Shown here one piece after another: positions 1-18,738 of a stretch of 64,000 nt of DNA. Source of the stretch: Amorphochlora amoebiformis (Eukaryota; Cercozoa; Chlorarachniophyceae); NCBI GenBank assembly GCA_054601695.1, contig BAAHQB010000193.1, positions 1-64,000 on the forward strand, in the 5' to 3' direction. A program made the translations under genes and the position numbers. The notes beneath the pieces are model-generated. The model saw only the letters and a list, made by a program, of their open reading frames with translations, ran no database searches and was not told the origin of the DNA. The stretch's first letter is position 1; each line of letters opens with the position of its first letter.

Positions 1-165
1 TAACTCTAACCCGACACCCTAACCCTAACCCGACACGCTAACCCTAACCCGACACTGTAACGCTAACCCTAACCCTAATTCGACACTGTAACCCTAACCC
101 TAACCCTAACCTGACACTTTAACCCTAACCCTAACCCGACACTCTAACCCTAACCCTTACCCTAA
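1..165. repeat. Degenerate telomeric repeat (CCCTAA type)
   Basis: Runs of CCCTAA are interleaved with a variant unit CCCGACAC and single-base variants. CCCTAA reading into the window from its left edge is the orientation expected for a left chromosome end. The degeneracy suggests the inner edge of a telomere or subtelomere rather than the functional tip. Confidence 0.85.
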
Positions 166-380
166 TATGTATATGTATATATATCTTTACCTTTATGTAT
201 ATATATATAAAGGTATAGGTATCTAGGGTATACATACATATGCATTATATGTATGTATATATATGTATGTACGTATGTATATATATATATATATATATAT
301 ATTGTGAGTGCAGAGATACAATGACAAAGATAGGATCAGTATACGCAGCTCGATGAGGAGATGTCTGTACAGTATTGAAA

Positions 381-590
381 CGTTATCGTAGCCTTAATAT
401 AGACAGCTCGAGATCGATGGAGATTCTGGAGATCGTTCGGAGATCGTATCATCCGGTAGTGCCGGGAGTACCCGGTGGTACCCGTTAGTACCCGGTTGTA
501 ACGGGCTTTTTTGTGTATCGTGACAAAGCGTGACGTCACGGCATATTGTGGTGACATCACGGCATGTCACGCCTAATGTTACCCATCAGT
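381..590 (+). repeat. Dispersed repeat family, copy A
   Basis: A GC-richer block with GGAGATCGT motifs, several GTACCCGGT-like steps, then CGTGACGTCACG. The same order of motifs recurs in reverse orientation at about 41440-41690 and more weakly at 29640-29830. No protein is supported in it. It may be a non-autonomous mobile element or a subtelomeric repeat. Confidence 0.55.
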
Positions 591-1091
591 ACCCTCTTCG
601 TTTGTAGTCATAGCGGTAGCAATAGCGGTAGCGATAATGGTAGCGATAACGATAGCGACTATTCGACCTCGTCAACCCAAACACAAACCAATAGGCCTAT
701 ATGATGGTATATCATTTGCATATTAAATTATATATGTATATATATATATATATATATGTGTATATATACATATGTATATATATATGTATGTGTATATGTA
801 TATGTATAGGGTTTCCCATCCGTGGTAGTTATGGAAATGTGTACATAGGGGTATATGGAGGATGTAACGTGTTAGCTGCTGCTAGCCGATTACGTTTAAG
901 CCTAGGTAGTGATCTAGGCACATATGTAGCCACATACTGTTAGCCTTGTAGGTTGAAGGTTAGTTAGTGATCTAGGCATGTAGCCAGCTACACCTTCGGT
1001 TGTGAGCAGTGAAAAGAGGCATGACAGCAAAGGTGGGTAAATATATCCACATAAACACTCAACATTCATTGCACTCTTCTTCACAATTATA

Positions 1092-1348
<257 letters not shown>

Positions 1349-1385
1349 TACAGCAATGGTAGTCCATGATATGAGAGGCCCTATT

Positions 1386-1560
1386 GAGTAAGACTGGTGG
1401 GATTAATTAACTTGGGCTTGCTCACCTCGATGTATTCATCATATGCCTGTGGCCCTACAGAGTAAGACTGGTTGGATTATGATTAACTTGGGCTCGCTCA
1501 CCTCGATGCATTCATCATATGCCTCAGACCTGATTGACTAAGACTGATTGGAGTATGATT
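1386..1560 (+). repeat. Tandem repeat, about 75-base unit
   Basis: GAGTAAGACTGG begins units at 1386, 1460 and (as GACTAAGACTGA) 1535. Each continues through GGATTA, GGGCT.GCTCACCTCGATG and ATTCATCATATGCC. There are two full copies and one truncated copy running into (TA)n. Confidence 0.75.
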
Positions 1561-1561
1561 T

Positions 1562-1650
<89 letters not shown>

Positions 1651-1654
1651 TATG

Positions 1655-1699
<45 letters not shown>

Positions 1700-1708
1700 C
1701 ACACACAC

Positions 1709-1771
<63 letters not shown>

Positions 1772-1839
1772 GCATATATATGTATACACACATACACATG
1801 TACAAACACAAAAACATATATATATGTATATGATATTCA

Positions 1840-1875
<36 letters not shown>

Positions 1876-1975
1876 CACATATATATATATATATATTATA
1901 TATATATATATATATGTGTATAATATATAATATATATATATATATATACATATATGTATATATATATATATATGA
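1556..1975. repeat. (TA)n / (CA)n microsatellite
   Basis: Nearly pure TA dinucleotide with a short CA insert near 1696. Open frames here are only Ile-Tyr runs. Nothing else is seen. Confidence 0.9.
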
Positions 1976-2599
1976 TATTCATCTATTTATGTTACTACCC
2001 GATAGTAACATTGTTACAAGCCGCATACCTGTTACTAGCCGATAGTTTGGCCGTAGTGTAATGGGCGCAATACGTGTGCTTGGACAAGTAAGTATTTGTT
2101 GGCAGGATGAATGTATTGTATGATATGATTTGCTAAAAGTTAGTTGTTTTGGGTTAGGTGCTCACACTGACTGTGTCAACAGTTGTATGCTGATGTATCC
2201 ATTGTGTACCGACTCTACTATCGACTGCGCGCATGGATTGGGGAATACAATGGTAGTTTGCAGCGACCAGCGTGACTGAGCTGTCCTGAAGCCGTGACGA
2301 CGCAAGGTGGTGGAAGTTAAGCCCAAGCCGACAAATTAGAAGAAATAGTTCATGGGTGAATCCACCTTATTCGTGCGTTTTGGATAATGCACCTTGTTCG
2401 TGTATGTTGTTGGGTGAATCCACCTTATTCATGCATGTTGGTCCGAAATTGTTTCGCAGGTTTGTCAGGAGTTTGGGTTACGTATTTTTTTGGGGTATTT
2501 CGCCGGAAATACCTTCAAAAAAGTTCTGGGAGAACCGGCGATTGGCGGAGTCACACGTTGGGAGTTAGTGGTCAGATTGTCGGGCGGGTCTTGTCTTCG
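1976..2599. other. Upstream region of the triplicated-domain gene
   Basis: Ordinary-composition sequence with no supported exon. It holds a direct duplication of GGGTGAATCCACCTTATTC at about 2353 and 2413. This is presumably the 5' flank or 5'UTR of the gene starting at 2600. Confidence 0.4.
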
Positions 2600-3180
2600 A
2601 TGTTACGGAAGCTCGCGATTCTGTTCATCGGACAGGTTTTGGGCTAGCAAAGTTTAACCCCCTTACTGAATAAGCCTTTGTGCGTGTTTGGATGACAAAT
2701 CAATTTTTCCAGGCCATCTTTGCGTTCGGAAGTGTTGTGAATGTGGGCGGGTTGTTTGACGGTTCGATCGTGGATATGGCTGCAGGCGAAGAGGGCCTCC
2801 GTATCAACCAGTCGCTGAACATGCCCCCAAACAACGTCAAAGTTACGTCAATCACAAGCGTATCTATGGGAGACTTTGCAGCCAGCCCAGGAGTCCTCGG
2901 AGGCCTTGATGCTCTCGTCATTCCATTTCAACAAATTTCGTCGCTGATCCTAAAAATGTCCACGGCTGACCAGGCTGCCTTAGCCGACTGGGTTAGGGCC
3001 GGGAAGTTGGTACGCAGTGACCACACACTACCCCTGCTAATAATGTCAGTGATTGCGTTTGTGTGTGTGTGGGATTTTGAAAAATGTATATTTACATACA
3101 TATAACTATGATATATGTATATAATATATATATATATATACATATATATCATATATATATATATATATATATATAATATA

Positions 3181-3259
<79 letters not shown>

Positions 3260-5153
3260 TTGTCCAATATGGACCAAGCTGTGGTTGGAATGCGGAAAAT
3301 TGAGCCTTTACCACTAGCAAAGCACAGACACACTTGCGTACATCGACGCATACACACGTGCATACACTACACATCCAAACACACTGGCTTTCGATGTGTA
3401 TCCCCGTGTTGAAATCTTTGTGTGTATTTTTCTTAGCTGATTGTCATTGGGTCTGATGAATTCAAAACCCCGGACATCGATCTACTCAACTCCGTCTTTT
3501 CTTTTTCGCTCCAAAAGCAAGCTTTTTGCCTTACACTGGACGCTATGGCCACACTCAACAGCGGTGCTGCAGCCCTTGCCAACACACCGTTCCTTACGTC
3601 CAGAGTTCCCAACCCTTTGGCCTGGGTCGACCGTACATGCGGGCTTCTGATCCCATCGTTGCCAGACAACGCAACCGCTGTGTACAATCTCACCACGTTA
3701 CCGCCTCCCCCTTTCACCTCAGAAAACGCGTCATATGTTACCCTGTTTAAGGAAGGAATTGGATTCATCATACATTTGGGCTTCATCTTTAGCCCGGGAA
3801 CTTCCGCCGCTGCAGCTGACTGGGATACGATCATCGCGACCTCGCTCAATTTCACGCAGCTTTTGCCTAAGCCGACACCCCCGCCGACACCAAGGCCTCC
3901 CCCTATGCCCGTAGCCATCCTGATGGACAGCCTTATCGTCGACACTACCAACGAAGCCTTAGAAACCAACCGCTCTCTGCACCAGACAGCCACCAAGTCC
4001 AACATCAAAATCACACCTGTCTCCACAATCGCCCGAGGAGACATACACGGAGGTCTCCTCGACCCCTTCGCGGCGTTCGTCATTCCTGAGCAGGTCTCTT
4101 TTTCACCCAAACAATTGTTGTAACATGTTACCTTCGGTATCTAGATGCTCCACTCAGTCTCTGCCAGTGTCCCCTGATCTCTCTTCTTTCTATCTCTCGT
4201 TCCCTCTATATATATAAACATATATGTATATTTGCATAACAGTATTATATGTGGGTATGTTTACATCATCAATAAATATGTGTGTATACGTACCTATATA
4301 CACACGTACACTTATATTTATATTTATCGTATCTCTCTGGTATCTGTGACTCTCTGTACTGTCTAAAGGTCTCTCCCTCTCTCTCTGTATCTCTAGTTTT
4401 TCTCTCTGATCCCTCGGCTTTCTCGCACACACAGATACAAATATATCTACATTTCTCGTAACTCTGTCGTATCTGTCACTCTCTTACTGTCTAACAATCT
4501 CTCCCAGTCTCCCTCTGTTGTATTTCTGGATTGTCTCTCTTGCTCCCTCGGCTTTCTCGCCCCTCCCCTCTCGCCTCTCGCCTCTCACGCTCCCGTAAGA
4601 GGGAAGCAGTATGGTATCTCTGGTTTCTCTCTCTTGCTCTCTCGGCTTTCTCGCCCCTCCCTCTCGCCTCTCACGCTCCCGTGTAAAGAGGGAGGCAGTT
4701 TGGAGGAAGAAAATCTCATGTTTGTTGTATTCAGGGAGTTAGTTCCATCTCGCCTCGTTTGAACAGCGACGACCAGGCGAGGCTAAGAACCTGGGTTCGT
4801 GAGGGAAAACTGCTCATCGTACATGGCGGTGGCGGTGGATCCAAAACCTACGAGATCGACTTGCTTAACACTGTGTTCGGATACTCACTCACCAGGGTAC
4901 TCGATTGCCCCAGTACTGGAGCAACGAGTACCAAAAGCACAGGCGACGGGCTTGAAAACACGCCATTTGACGACCCAACCTTGCCGTCTCCGCTATTGTG
5001 GAGCTCGGGTACTTGCGGCCTTGACGAGATTTCACTCAACGTCTCAATTGCCGCGCCAGTGTACAAGCATAACGGTCTAGCTTGGGTTACGCTCTTTAGG
5101 GAGGGCCACGGCTACATCGTACACATGGTCGTTCTAAATATATATTTATATAT

Positions 5154-5197
<44 letters not shown>

Positions 5198-5220
5198 TGT
5201 ACATATGTATATAAGTATAT

Positions 5221-5252
<32 letters not shown>

Positions 5253-5325
5253 TCTGTATTCTATATATACATATATAAATATATATATATATATATGTAT
5301 TTATGTATGTATATATGTATATAGA

Positions 5326-5383
<58 letters not shown>

Positions 5384-5448
5384 TATATACATTCATACAA
5401 ATATATATATTATATATATATGTACATATTACGTTATATTACATATAT

Positions 5449-5544
<96 letters not shown>

Positions 5545-6159
5545 AAATCTCCACACCAGGGTTTCGATTTTTGGAGGCCTTCACCAGATTTGCCAGGAGT
5601 GTTTGCAGTGATAGCCCAATGGGACATCGTCCTCAGCGCCGCTGCCAACGTGACCCAGATTCTGCCCGAACCTACGCCCACATCATCGCCCACCGCGACT
5701 ATGAGGACCAAAGCTCCGACAGTGACTAGAGCGCCCTCGCTATCCGAGGTTCGGGTACTCCTCTACCGGAAGCTGTCATCGTTGACAAGATTCAATACTA
5801 TTCCTGTAGAGAAAGCAACCACGGCCGTGTTAAGCCTTCCCAACGTCCAGGTCACAAACCTCACCAACTGGGCCCCTGGGGATTTCGCCAAGCGCATCGT
5901 TCTCGACAACGCCGATGTTCTCGTCATCCCTCCGATGGCTATTGAATCCCAGTTTTCGATGCAGCGCGAGATGACAACAGAGGACGCAACAGCGCTGAGG
6001 AACTGGATTCAAGAGGGACACACGCTCGTCACGTTTGGGGATTCACACTCTAATTACCACTTCTTAGCCAGGTTATGTTACGTAATAATGCCCCCTTAAC
6101 TTTCAAACTCGTGTACGTCACTCTAATAGAAGGTATATATATATGTATATATGAATATA

Positions 6160-6213
<54 letters not shown>

Positions 6214-6348
6214 GTGCATTTGTACACATAACACATACAATTTTTCATATTTATATGTGTGTGAAATACATGCTATGTGTGCGTAGAATTTATATATTTA
6301 TAAACTTAAATAAAAACATGTAGATTTACGAATATATGTTTGTACATG

Positions 6349-6391
<43 letters not shown>

Positions 6392-6433
6392 GTATACACA
6401 CATATTTATTATACATATCTATATACACATATA

Positions 6434-6480
<47 letters not shown>

Positions 6481-6554
6481 CCATGTATATACATACACAT
6501 ATATTATATTGAATATAATTATATATATATATATATATGTATTGAATATATATT

Positions 6555-6590
<36 letters not shown>

Positions 6591-6595
6591 ATATC

Positions 6596-6630
<35 letters not shown>

Positions 6631-8053
6631 ATATATATATGTAAATACGAATGGTATAACAGTCTTTGATAAATACCTACAGACAGATAATTCCAACCGA
6701 TTTCGCGACCCCTGTGGTTGTCCTGGACCTGGCCACCCCATCCACCAAGAACATCACCAACACATTGGTCACACAAAACCAAACCACCTGTACTCAAATC
6801 CTAACAACATGCCACTACACAACACTATATCGCAGCTGGTACACAACACGGTAATGTTCTTAGCTACTGTACAACACGCCTGGTACACTTGTTCAAGTGC
6901 TACTATACATGATGTCATGATACTCACATGAGAACTTTACTACACGCACTACCAAACCACGAAAACTAAAAGGCGGCTGGTGACACACAACCATTGTCAG
7001 CCAGAACAAAAAAAAGCGGCCCCCTTTTTGAGCACTGGATTGCCTGCTTTACAGGGGACGGTGTACGAAAATAGCGGGTGTCCAAGCGCTTTGAGTTCTG
7101 GACCTTCTTTGTATGGATACGAGAACCTTGGGACACTCGACTGGAAGCCTATCTACGACAACAACGGAATAGCCTACGTCGCCATTCGACCCACAGGATC
7201 CGGGTACTAGCGCGGCACTAACCGGCTACTAACACAATGTTAACTAGTACCAATTACTGAGTGCGAGTACCGTAGAATATGCGATTAATACTCAGTTGAG
7301 CGTCGACGCCTGAGAGTGAAAGATATTCTTGAATTCATTCACACATTTCCACTGGTCTATGACTTAAACTCTTGCTTCCACCGCCGACCACTGATCCATT
7401 GACTCCTTCAACACTAATCATGCTACCACCAATGATCACTAACCCACTCCATGGATATCAACCAGCTGGATGGTGCATCATGCCTACGACTTCCACTCCG
7501 GACCGATACCCGGTTGGCCCTGTATTCTCAACACCGCCATCGCTCTTGCCCGAACACACCCAGCGCTCGCCACTGATTACCCCACCCCAGCTCCAACCAT
7601 TACTACGTACACACCAACCGCAGGACCGACATCTAACCCTCGAACAGAGATCCCTACTCTCTCTCCTACGTTACAACCCGCCACGCTGGGGCCCTCCAAT
7701 GTGAATGCGAGACCTGGACAGACCAATGAAGAGACTCTCGGAACAACAACAATCATCCTTGCTTTCTTATTCCTTGGTACCTTAACACCGTGCACGATGC
7801 GTTGGAATCTTATATATATATTTGTGTGTGTATCTGCATATATCGTATGTATATTTTTGTATATATATATATATACATATACATACACATATTTATACAT
7901 GTATGCATGCATACAAGGATATACATACATACATATTCAGATGTATAGTCTATAAATATATGCATCTATATATGTAAATATTTTATAAAATCTATTGTAT
8001 GTATTCATGAGATGTAATATGAACTGATAGTAGTAGCGCGCATAAATAATATC

Positions 8054-8099
<46 letters not shown>

Positions 8100-8139
8100 T
8101 ATATGTACACATATATTACATATGTGTGTGTGTGTATTT

Positions 8140-8197
<58 letters not shown>

Positions 8198-8241
8198 GCA
8201 ATATGCACATGAGAGGCGCATACCTTTTTATATGTAAATAT

Positions 8242-8279
<38 letters not shown>

Positions 8280-8306
8280 GTATGTAACAATGTATATATG
8301 CAATAT

Positions 8307-8347
<41 letters not shown>

Positions 8348-8489
8348 TATATCTATATATATATATATTATATATATGTACTTATGTGCGTATAAATTTA
8401 AGTCCCTGTATGTTAGCTATGCATATATCTTCAATGATAAAATAGACTCACAAAATAGACCTCTAAATGTACATATTTTGTAATATATG

Positions 8490-8522
<33 letters not shown>

Positions 8523-8612
8523 ACAATATGTATATATGTAAACATGTAAATTTACTTTTTGTTGTACATAATATATTCTTCTTAAATTGTATACATATGA
8601 CTTACGTATATG

Positions 8613-8672
<60 letters not shown>

Positions 8673-8686
8673 TTTTTTTTTTGTTA

Positions 8687-8741
<55 letters not shown>

Positions 8742-9095
8742 GTATTTAATATATACTTATGTATGTATGTACTTTTTTATGCATTATGTCTGTATTGATA
8801 TACCCCGACGGTGATATACGGAATCCATTTTTCGTTAGGATTGTCATGTCTCGCCGGATTGATTTGTTGTCGGTACTGCAGCATGCGGACGAGCAACAAA
8901 GATCGCTCCAGCGTTGTCAATGAAGCTGCCAACAGGGATCACCAACATCAGGACTTTGAAACAAAGGCCAGCGTTCAAAGTATGGATAGTATTCCGGGCT
9001 CAACAGCCCAAATCCAAATGGATCCTCTACGGTCGAAGGGTTCAACTGGAGTGCTGCTCAATCCAGGATCCTTGAATTCGAATCAGCATTTATAA
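2600..9095 (+). CDS. Secreted type I membrane protein with three GATase-like repeats
   Basis: Nine exons: 2600-2635, 2713-3009, 3437-4093, 4735-5127, 5560-6071, 6683-6767, 7001-7203, 7466-7776, 8839-9095. They join in phase to 917 codons including the stop. Residues 1-17 are a signal peptide (starts [12 protein letters not shown]). Three repeats follow, at about 18-254, 270-496 and 522-768. Each has a D.LVIP strand, a helix ending W.R.GKLL(I)V, a DLLN..FG(Y)SL segment, a Cys-Gly segment, and G.G(Y/F)I(V)H before a Trp or hydrophobic tail. Pro/Thr-rich linkers separate them. A transmembrane helix lies at about 821-842, and a polar tail of about 74 residues follows. The strand-helix order with LLN.(V)FG resembles class-I glutamine-amidotransferase-like (ThuA/GATase1) folds. 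No catalytic Cys triad is evident, so a structural or ligand-binding role at the cell surface is likelier. Introns 2, 4, 5 and 8 are mostly (TA)n. Confidence 0.85.
3010..3436 (+). repeat. Intron 2, (TA)n-rich
   Basis: Donor GTACGC, acceptor TTTTTCTTAG. The middle, about 3113-3256, is almost pure (TA)n. The splice restores GKLL-IVIG, which matches GKLLIVHG in repeat 2. Confidence 0.85.
4094..4734 (+). repeat. Intron 3, pyrimidine-rich with internal duplication
   Basis: Donor GTCTCT, acceptor TTGTATTCAG. A CTCTCT-rich stretch contains two copies of a block with CGGCTTTCTCGCCCCTCC and CACGCTCCCGT (about 4535-4610 and 4625-4700). Inside this purine/pyrimidine-skewed intron is a small (TA)/(CA) patch at about 4205-4330. 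Confidence 0.7.
5128..5559 (+). repeat. Intron 4, almost wholly (TA)n
   Basis: Donor ATG|GTCGTT, acceptor CCACACCAG|GGT. About 400 of 432 bases are TA dinucleotide with few interruptions. It is phase 0, and the join IVHM-GFDF aligns with IIHLGFIF in repeat 1. Confidence 0.85.
6072..6682 (+). repeat. Intron 5, (TA)n-rich
   Basis: Donor AG|GTTATG, acceptor ACCTACAG. About 6145-6645 is (TA)n with short CA/AT interruptions. Phase 2. Confidence 0.7.
7777..8838 (+). repeat. Intron 8, (TA)n-rich, splits the transmembrane helix
   Basis: Donor TTG|GTACCT, acceptor TTTCGTTAG. The splice makes one uninterrupted hydrophobic helix from two half-helices. The intron carries several (TA)n blocks and (CA)n at about 8140 and 8240. 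Confidence 0.8.
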
Positions 9096-10034
9096 CGAGT
9101 GTTCGGTGTTCAGTCCGGAATTCTCGAACAATCGAATTTAAACCAGCATTCACGAAAGCGTTGTGCTGAATGAATTAAACTAAAAAGAATGAATTAAACT
9201 ATAGAAGGAGGCTAGGTAATGGAGTCGCGGCTCGATCCATGAATTGATAACACATGTAGTGATAGTAATCTAGGTAATCGAAAACCCACGAGCCAAGCCG
9301 TGGAAGCTAGCTAGGCTATAGGTAATCCGATGCCATGTCAGCATGCGTGCCTAGTACTAGTAGTATTACTGTGGATCTACAATCGCGAGTCTTTGCATGC
9401 GTACGTTAATCGGGAATATTAGGAATATTTTCTAGATTTTACTAGTTTTAGTAGAATACACACACAAAGTCTAGACAGTATATAATGTGCCATTCATGGC
9501 GGCCACAGAATGTCCTAGCGAACCTAGATAACCTACCATAATACGTGTATATATGTAGTATTACGTGTCTAGGTAAAAATACTAATATCGAACCCGTAGA
9601 AATAACAATCAGTAGAATAACTGAGTCGTAGTCTGTGCAGCGTATTGACAGCGGTTCACCGTTGATCACCTTCTTGAAATCTGACATGTTGACATGGATA
9701 TTGCGGCTCACATGTCATCCTCTTGGAATCTATCAGCGGTTGTACGTGTACTCACGTCCAGCTGGGGTATCCTATGCCGAATTATTATATATAATCTATC
9801 CTAAGACCATTAAGGTTATTGACTTATAGCCGGCGTGTGCCATCGTGTGCAATAGCGGAGTCTTGCACGACTGGTCAGTTTCATGGATCGAAGCTCAGTC
9901 CCATTCCGGCAGCCTTCAGTCGTCAGTCTGTTGCTGCCTTCATCGGGGAGTCCGATAGTTCCATACCTGGTCTTGGGAGTAATGAGTAGTACCTTGTGCT
10001 CTGTTACTTAACTTGCATCATAGTTATTCGCTAG

Positions 10035-10083
<49 letters not shown>

Positions 10084-10449
10084 CATACCGACATCATTCA
10101 CGTATAGTACCATTCTATGCAATATATATATATATATATATATATAATCGTACACGTGAACGAGTATGTCGTGCATGCAATAGCATGCATAGCACTCATT
10201 AGTACTCAACCTTTGTTTTTTATTCCAACGGGACCCACTATTAGTATGATAGTATCACTATGATATACTATAATAACTATATCGAATCCGATACTCTACT
10301 ATATTATTCAGCAGTATTAATACTATCGGACATGTACATGTATATCATCGGACTAAGTACTAGATCATGAATATCTAGTACAATATCAATGTTATAACTT
10401 ACTATGCTCCGATACCAGTATGTGTCACGGTTTCGTATTTATATAGATG

Positions 10450-10487
<38 letters not shown>

Positions 10488-10490
10488 ATT

Positions 10491-10586
<96 letters not shown>

Positions 10587-10836
10587 GTAAACTAGCTTTC
10601 CAGAAATATTGGTTGACTGAAATATTCAAAAAGGAATTGACGTAATTTTAAGATTGCCCTAGTGATATTACCCCATTTGGAGTGATTTTAGAATGAAACT
10701 TAGTTAAAAAAATACCTAAGATTATCCTAACACTGCCTAAATCTTATTAAGATTCAATCTGATCAATATCTTAAAAAATCAATAAGGCCTAAATTACGGA
10801 AGGTGGGGTTCCCTCTTCCCTGTTTCCCTGTTTGGG
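9096..10836. other. Intergenic region, no gene supported
   Basis: Contains a direct repeat GAATGAATTAAACTA (9168, 9189). Weak open frames on both strands at about 9448-9830 have one plausible acceptor but no matching partner exon. (TA)n lies at 10038-10080 and 10450-10580. I see no convincing exon or RNA gene. Confidence 0.4.
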
Positions 10837-11028
10837 ATGTTTGGGAGATTTTATCTTATATTCTGCTTCACGGTGATTCTTGGGATATCTTGCCAAAATC
10901 ACTGTGAAGATTGCGGTTTGTTCAGTAAAATGAATTTTCCCTACTCGGTTTGGGATTTCGCCGTTTCGGAACTCACCTGTGGACGAGTCCAGGACGACGT
11001 CACGACGATCAACCGTCTCCCTCTGTAA
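10837..11028 (+). CDS. Small ORF with signal-peptide-like start (tentative)
   Basis: A 63-codon ATG frame. It starts MFGRFYLIFCFTVILGISCQ, a good signal-peptide pattern, followed by a Cys-bearing stretch NHCEDCG. No family is recognised and no neighbouring exon is needed. It lies just left of the inverted-repeat element at 11073-11427 and may be chance. A short frame of this kind needs transcript support. Confidence 0.25.
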   Translation: MFGRFYLIFCFTVILGISCQNHCEDCGLFSKMNFPYSVWDFAVSELTCGRVQDDVTTINRLPL

Positions 11029-11072
11029 ATTTCAACCGGGTAGCGACGGCCACCACCGGTATTGATAGGGAA

Positions 11073-11427
11073 GAAAATACCTTAATCAGACCGTGTAGGC
11101 AAATCGGGAAGGTGCTCCTGATATGGATGAAGTAGGCCTAGGGCCTAGACTGCCACCAAGTACCTGACCTACTCCCCGCATATCCCGCCTGCCAGCACAC
11201 CGCAACACATAGTGCGAACAGTGCAAAAACACACAAAATCCTACACTCACTGCGGCAGCAGGGGCCGAGAGAAACCAGACTGTCCCACCAGCCCGCCAAA
11301 AACCGAACTCAGACCGACCGTGGCCCAATATGTCGACCGCAGCGGACAAGACTGCTGCATATCCACCATTCATCCATGTCAGGAGCACCTTCCCAATTTG
11401 CCCTCAAGGTCTGATTAAGGTATTTTC
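11073..11427. mobile_element. Foldback/MITE-like element with 59-base inverted repeats
   Basis: 11073-11131 and 11369-11427 are reverse complements with about 5 mismatches in 59 positions. Both begin GAAAATACCTTAATCAGACC reading outward-in. They enclose 237 bases of GC-rich sequence without a convincing frame. The length and symmetry suggest a small non-autonomous DNA element or a hairpin-forming duplication. A clear target-site duplication is not visible. Confidence 0.65.
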
Positions 11428-11540
11428 AGAAACCTTTAATAATGATTTTTAAGATCCCAAACAGGAAAATCTAAACTTCGGCCTAAATTTAACTTGGCGC
11501 CTAACTTAACGGCGCCAAATAATTCCAACAGCGCGTCGCC

Positions 11541-17666
<6,126 letters not shown>

Positions 17667-17784
17667 GCATAGACCGTTTCAACTATCATATCAGATTTAT
17701 ATACGTATATATATATATGTATATATAAATAAGATATTATCATGATGGTATATATATATATATATATATACTAGTGTATAACAT

Positions 17785-17848
<64 letters not shown>

Positions 17849-17859
17849 AAGATATGATA

Positions 17860-17930
<71 letters not shown>

Positions 17931-18095
17931 TAAATATATATATGTATATATATTTATACATCTTTATGTAACATATGTACATACATATATATATATATAT
18001 TTATATATATTTTGATGTACTAACACATAAATGCACATCTCGATACATCATTTAGATCATAATCATTCATGACATGACATATATAAATATATATC

Positions 18096-18138
<43 letters not shown>

Positions 18139-18556
18139 ATATACACACACATATATCTAAATTATACAAGACATAGCTAGATAGTACCAGTCCCATCACA
18201 CCAAAATAACAAAAACTCTCACCAAAATTACGAAAGTCTTACTAAAATTACAAAAAGTGAAAAATATATATTACACTAGTTACAGTTCATATTCTAGATA
18301 TTACAAAAAGTCTCACCAAATTACATAAAGTTTCACCAAATTAAATTACAAAAAGTCTATATATATAAAATATTCAATACATCTCTGTATTTCTAGAGAA
18401 ATGTTATCTTTTAATACATTCATAGAACGATATTAGCAAAACTAACATCGCATGCAATAAAATTATTCTAGTTATTAGGGATAATACTAAAGAGTTATCC
18501 AGAGCAATATCGTCATTTGTATTTTAGTGAAGCAATATTTCTGGAAAGACTAGATA

Positions 18557-18590
<34 letters not shown>

Positions 18591-18597
18591 TATATAC

Positions 18598-18652
<55 letters not shown>

Positions 18653-18738
18653 TGACTGCAAATTAAACTAATATTGATCGTGATAGGTACGTAAGTGTTT
18701 AAGCGACTAAATATTGGGCTAGTAAATGATAGCTCAAA
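17667..18738. repeat. Spacer: (TA)n and a short ACAAAAAGTCTCACCAAATT repeat
   Basis: (TA)n at about 17750-17960, 18095-18130 and 18555-18650. About 18190-18360 holds five or so degenerate copies of a 19-base unit, AAAAGTCTCACCAAATTAC. This is the shared 3' flank of two convergent genes. No coding is seen. Confidence 0.6.

Noticed and set aside
2043-2110. tRNA-like start (TAGTGTAATGG resembles box A)
   Set aside because: No box B, no acceptor stem pairing and no anticodon arm found downstream.
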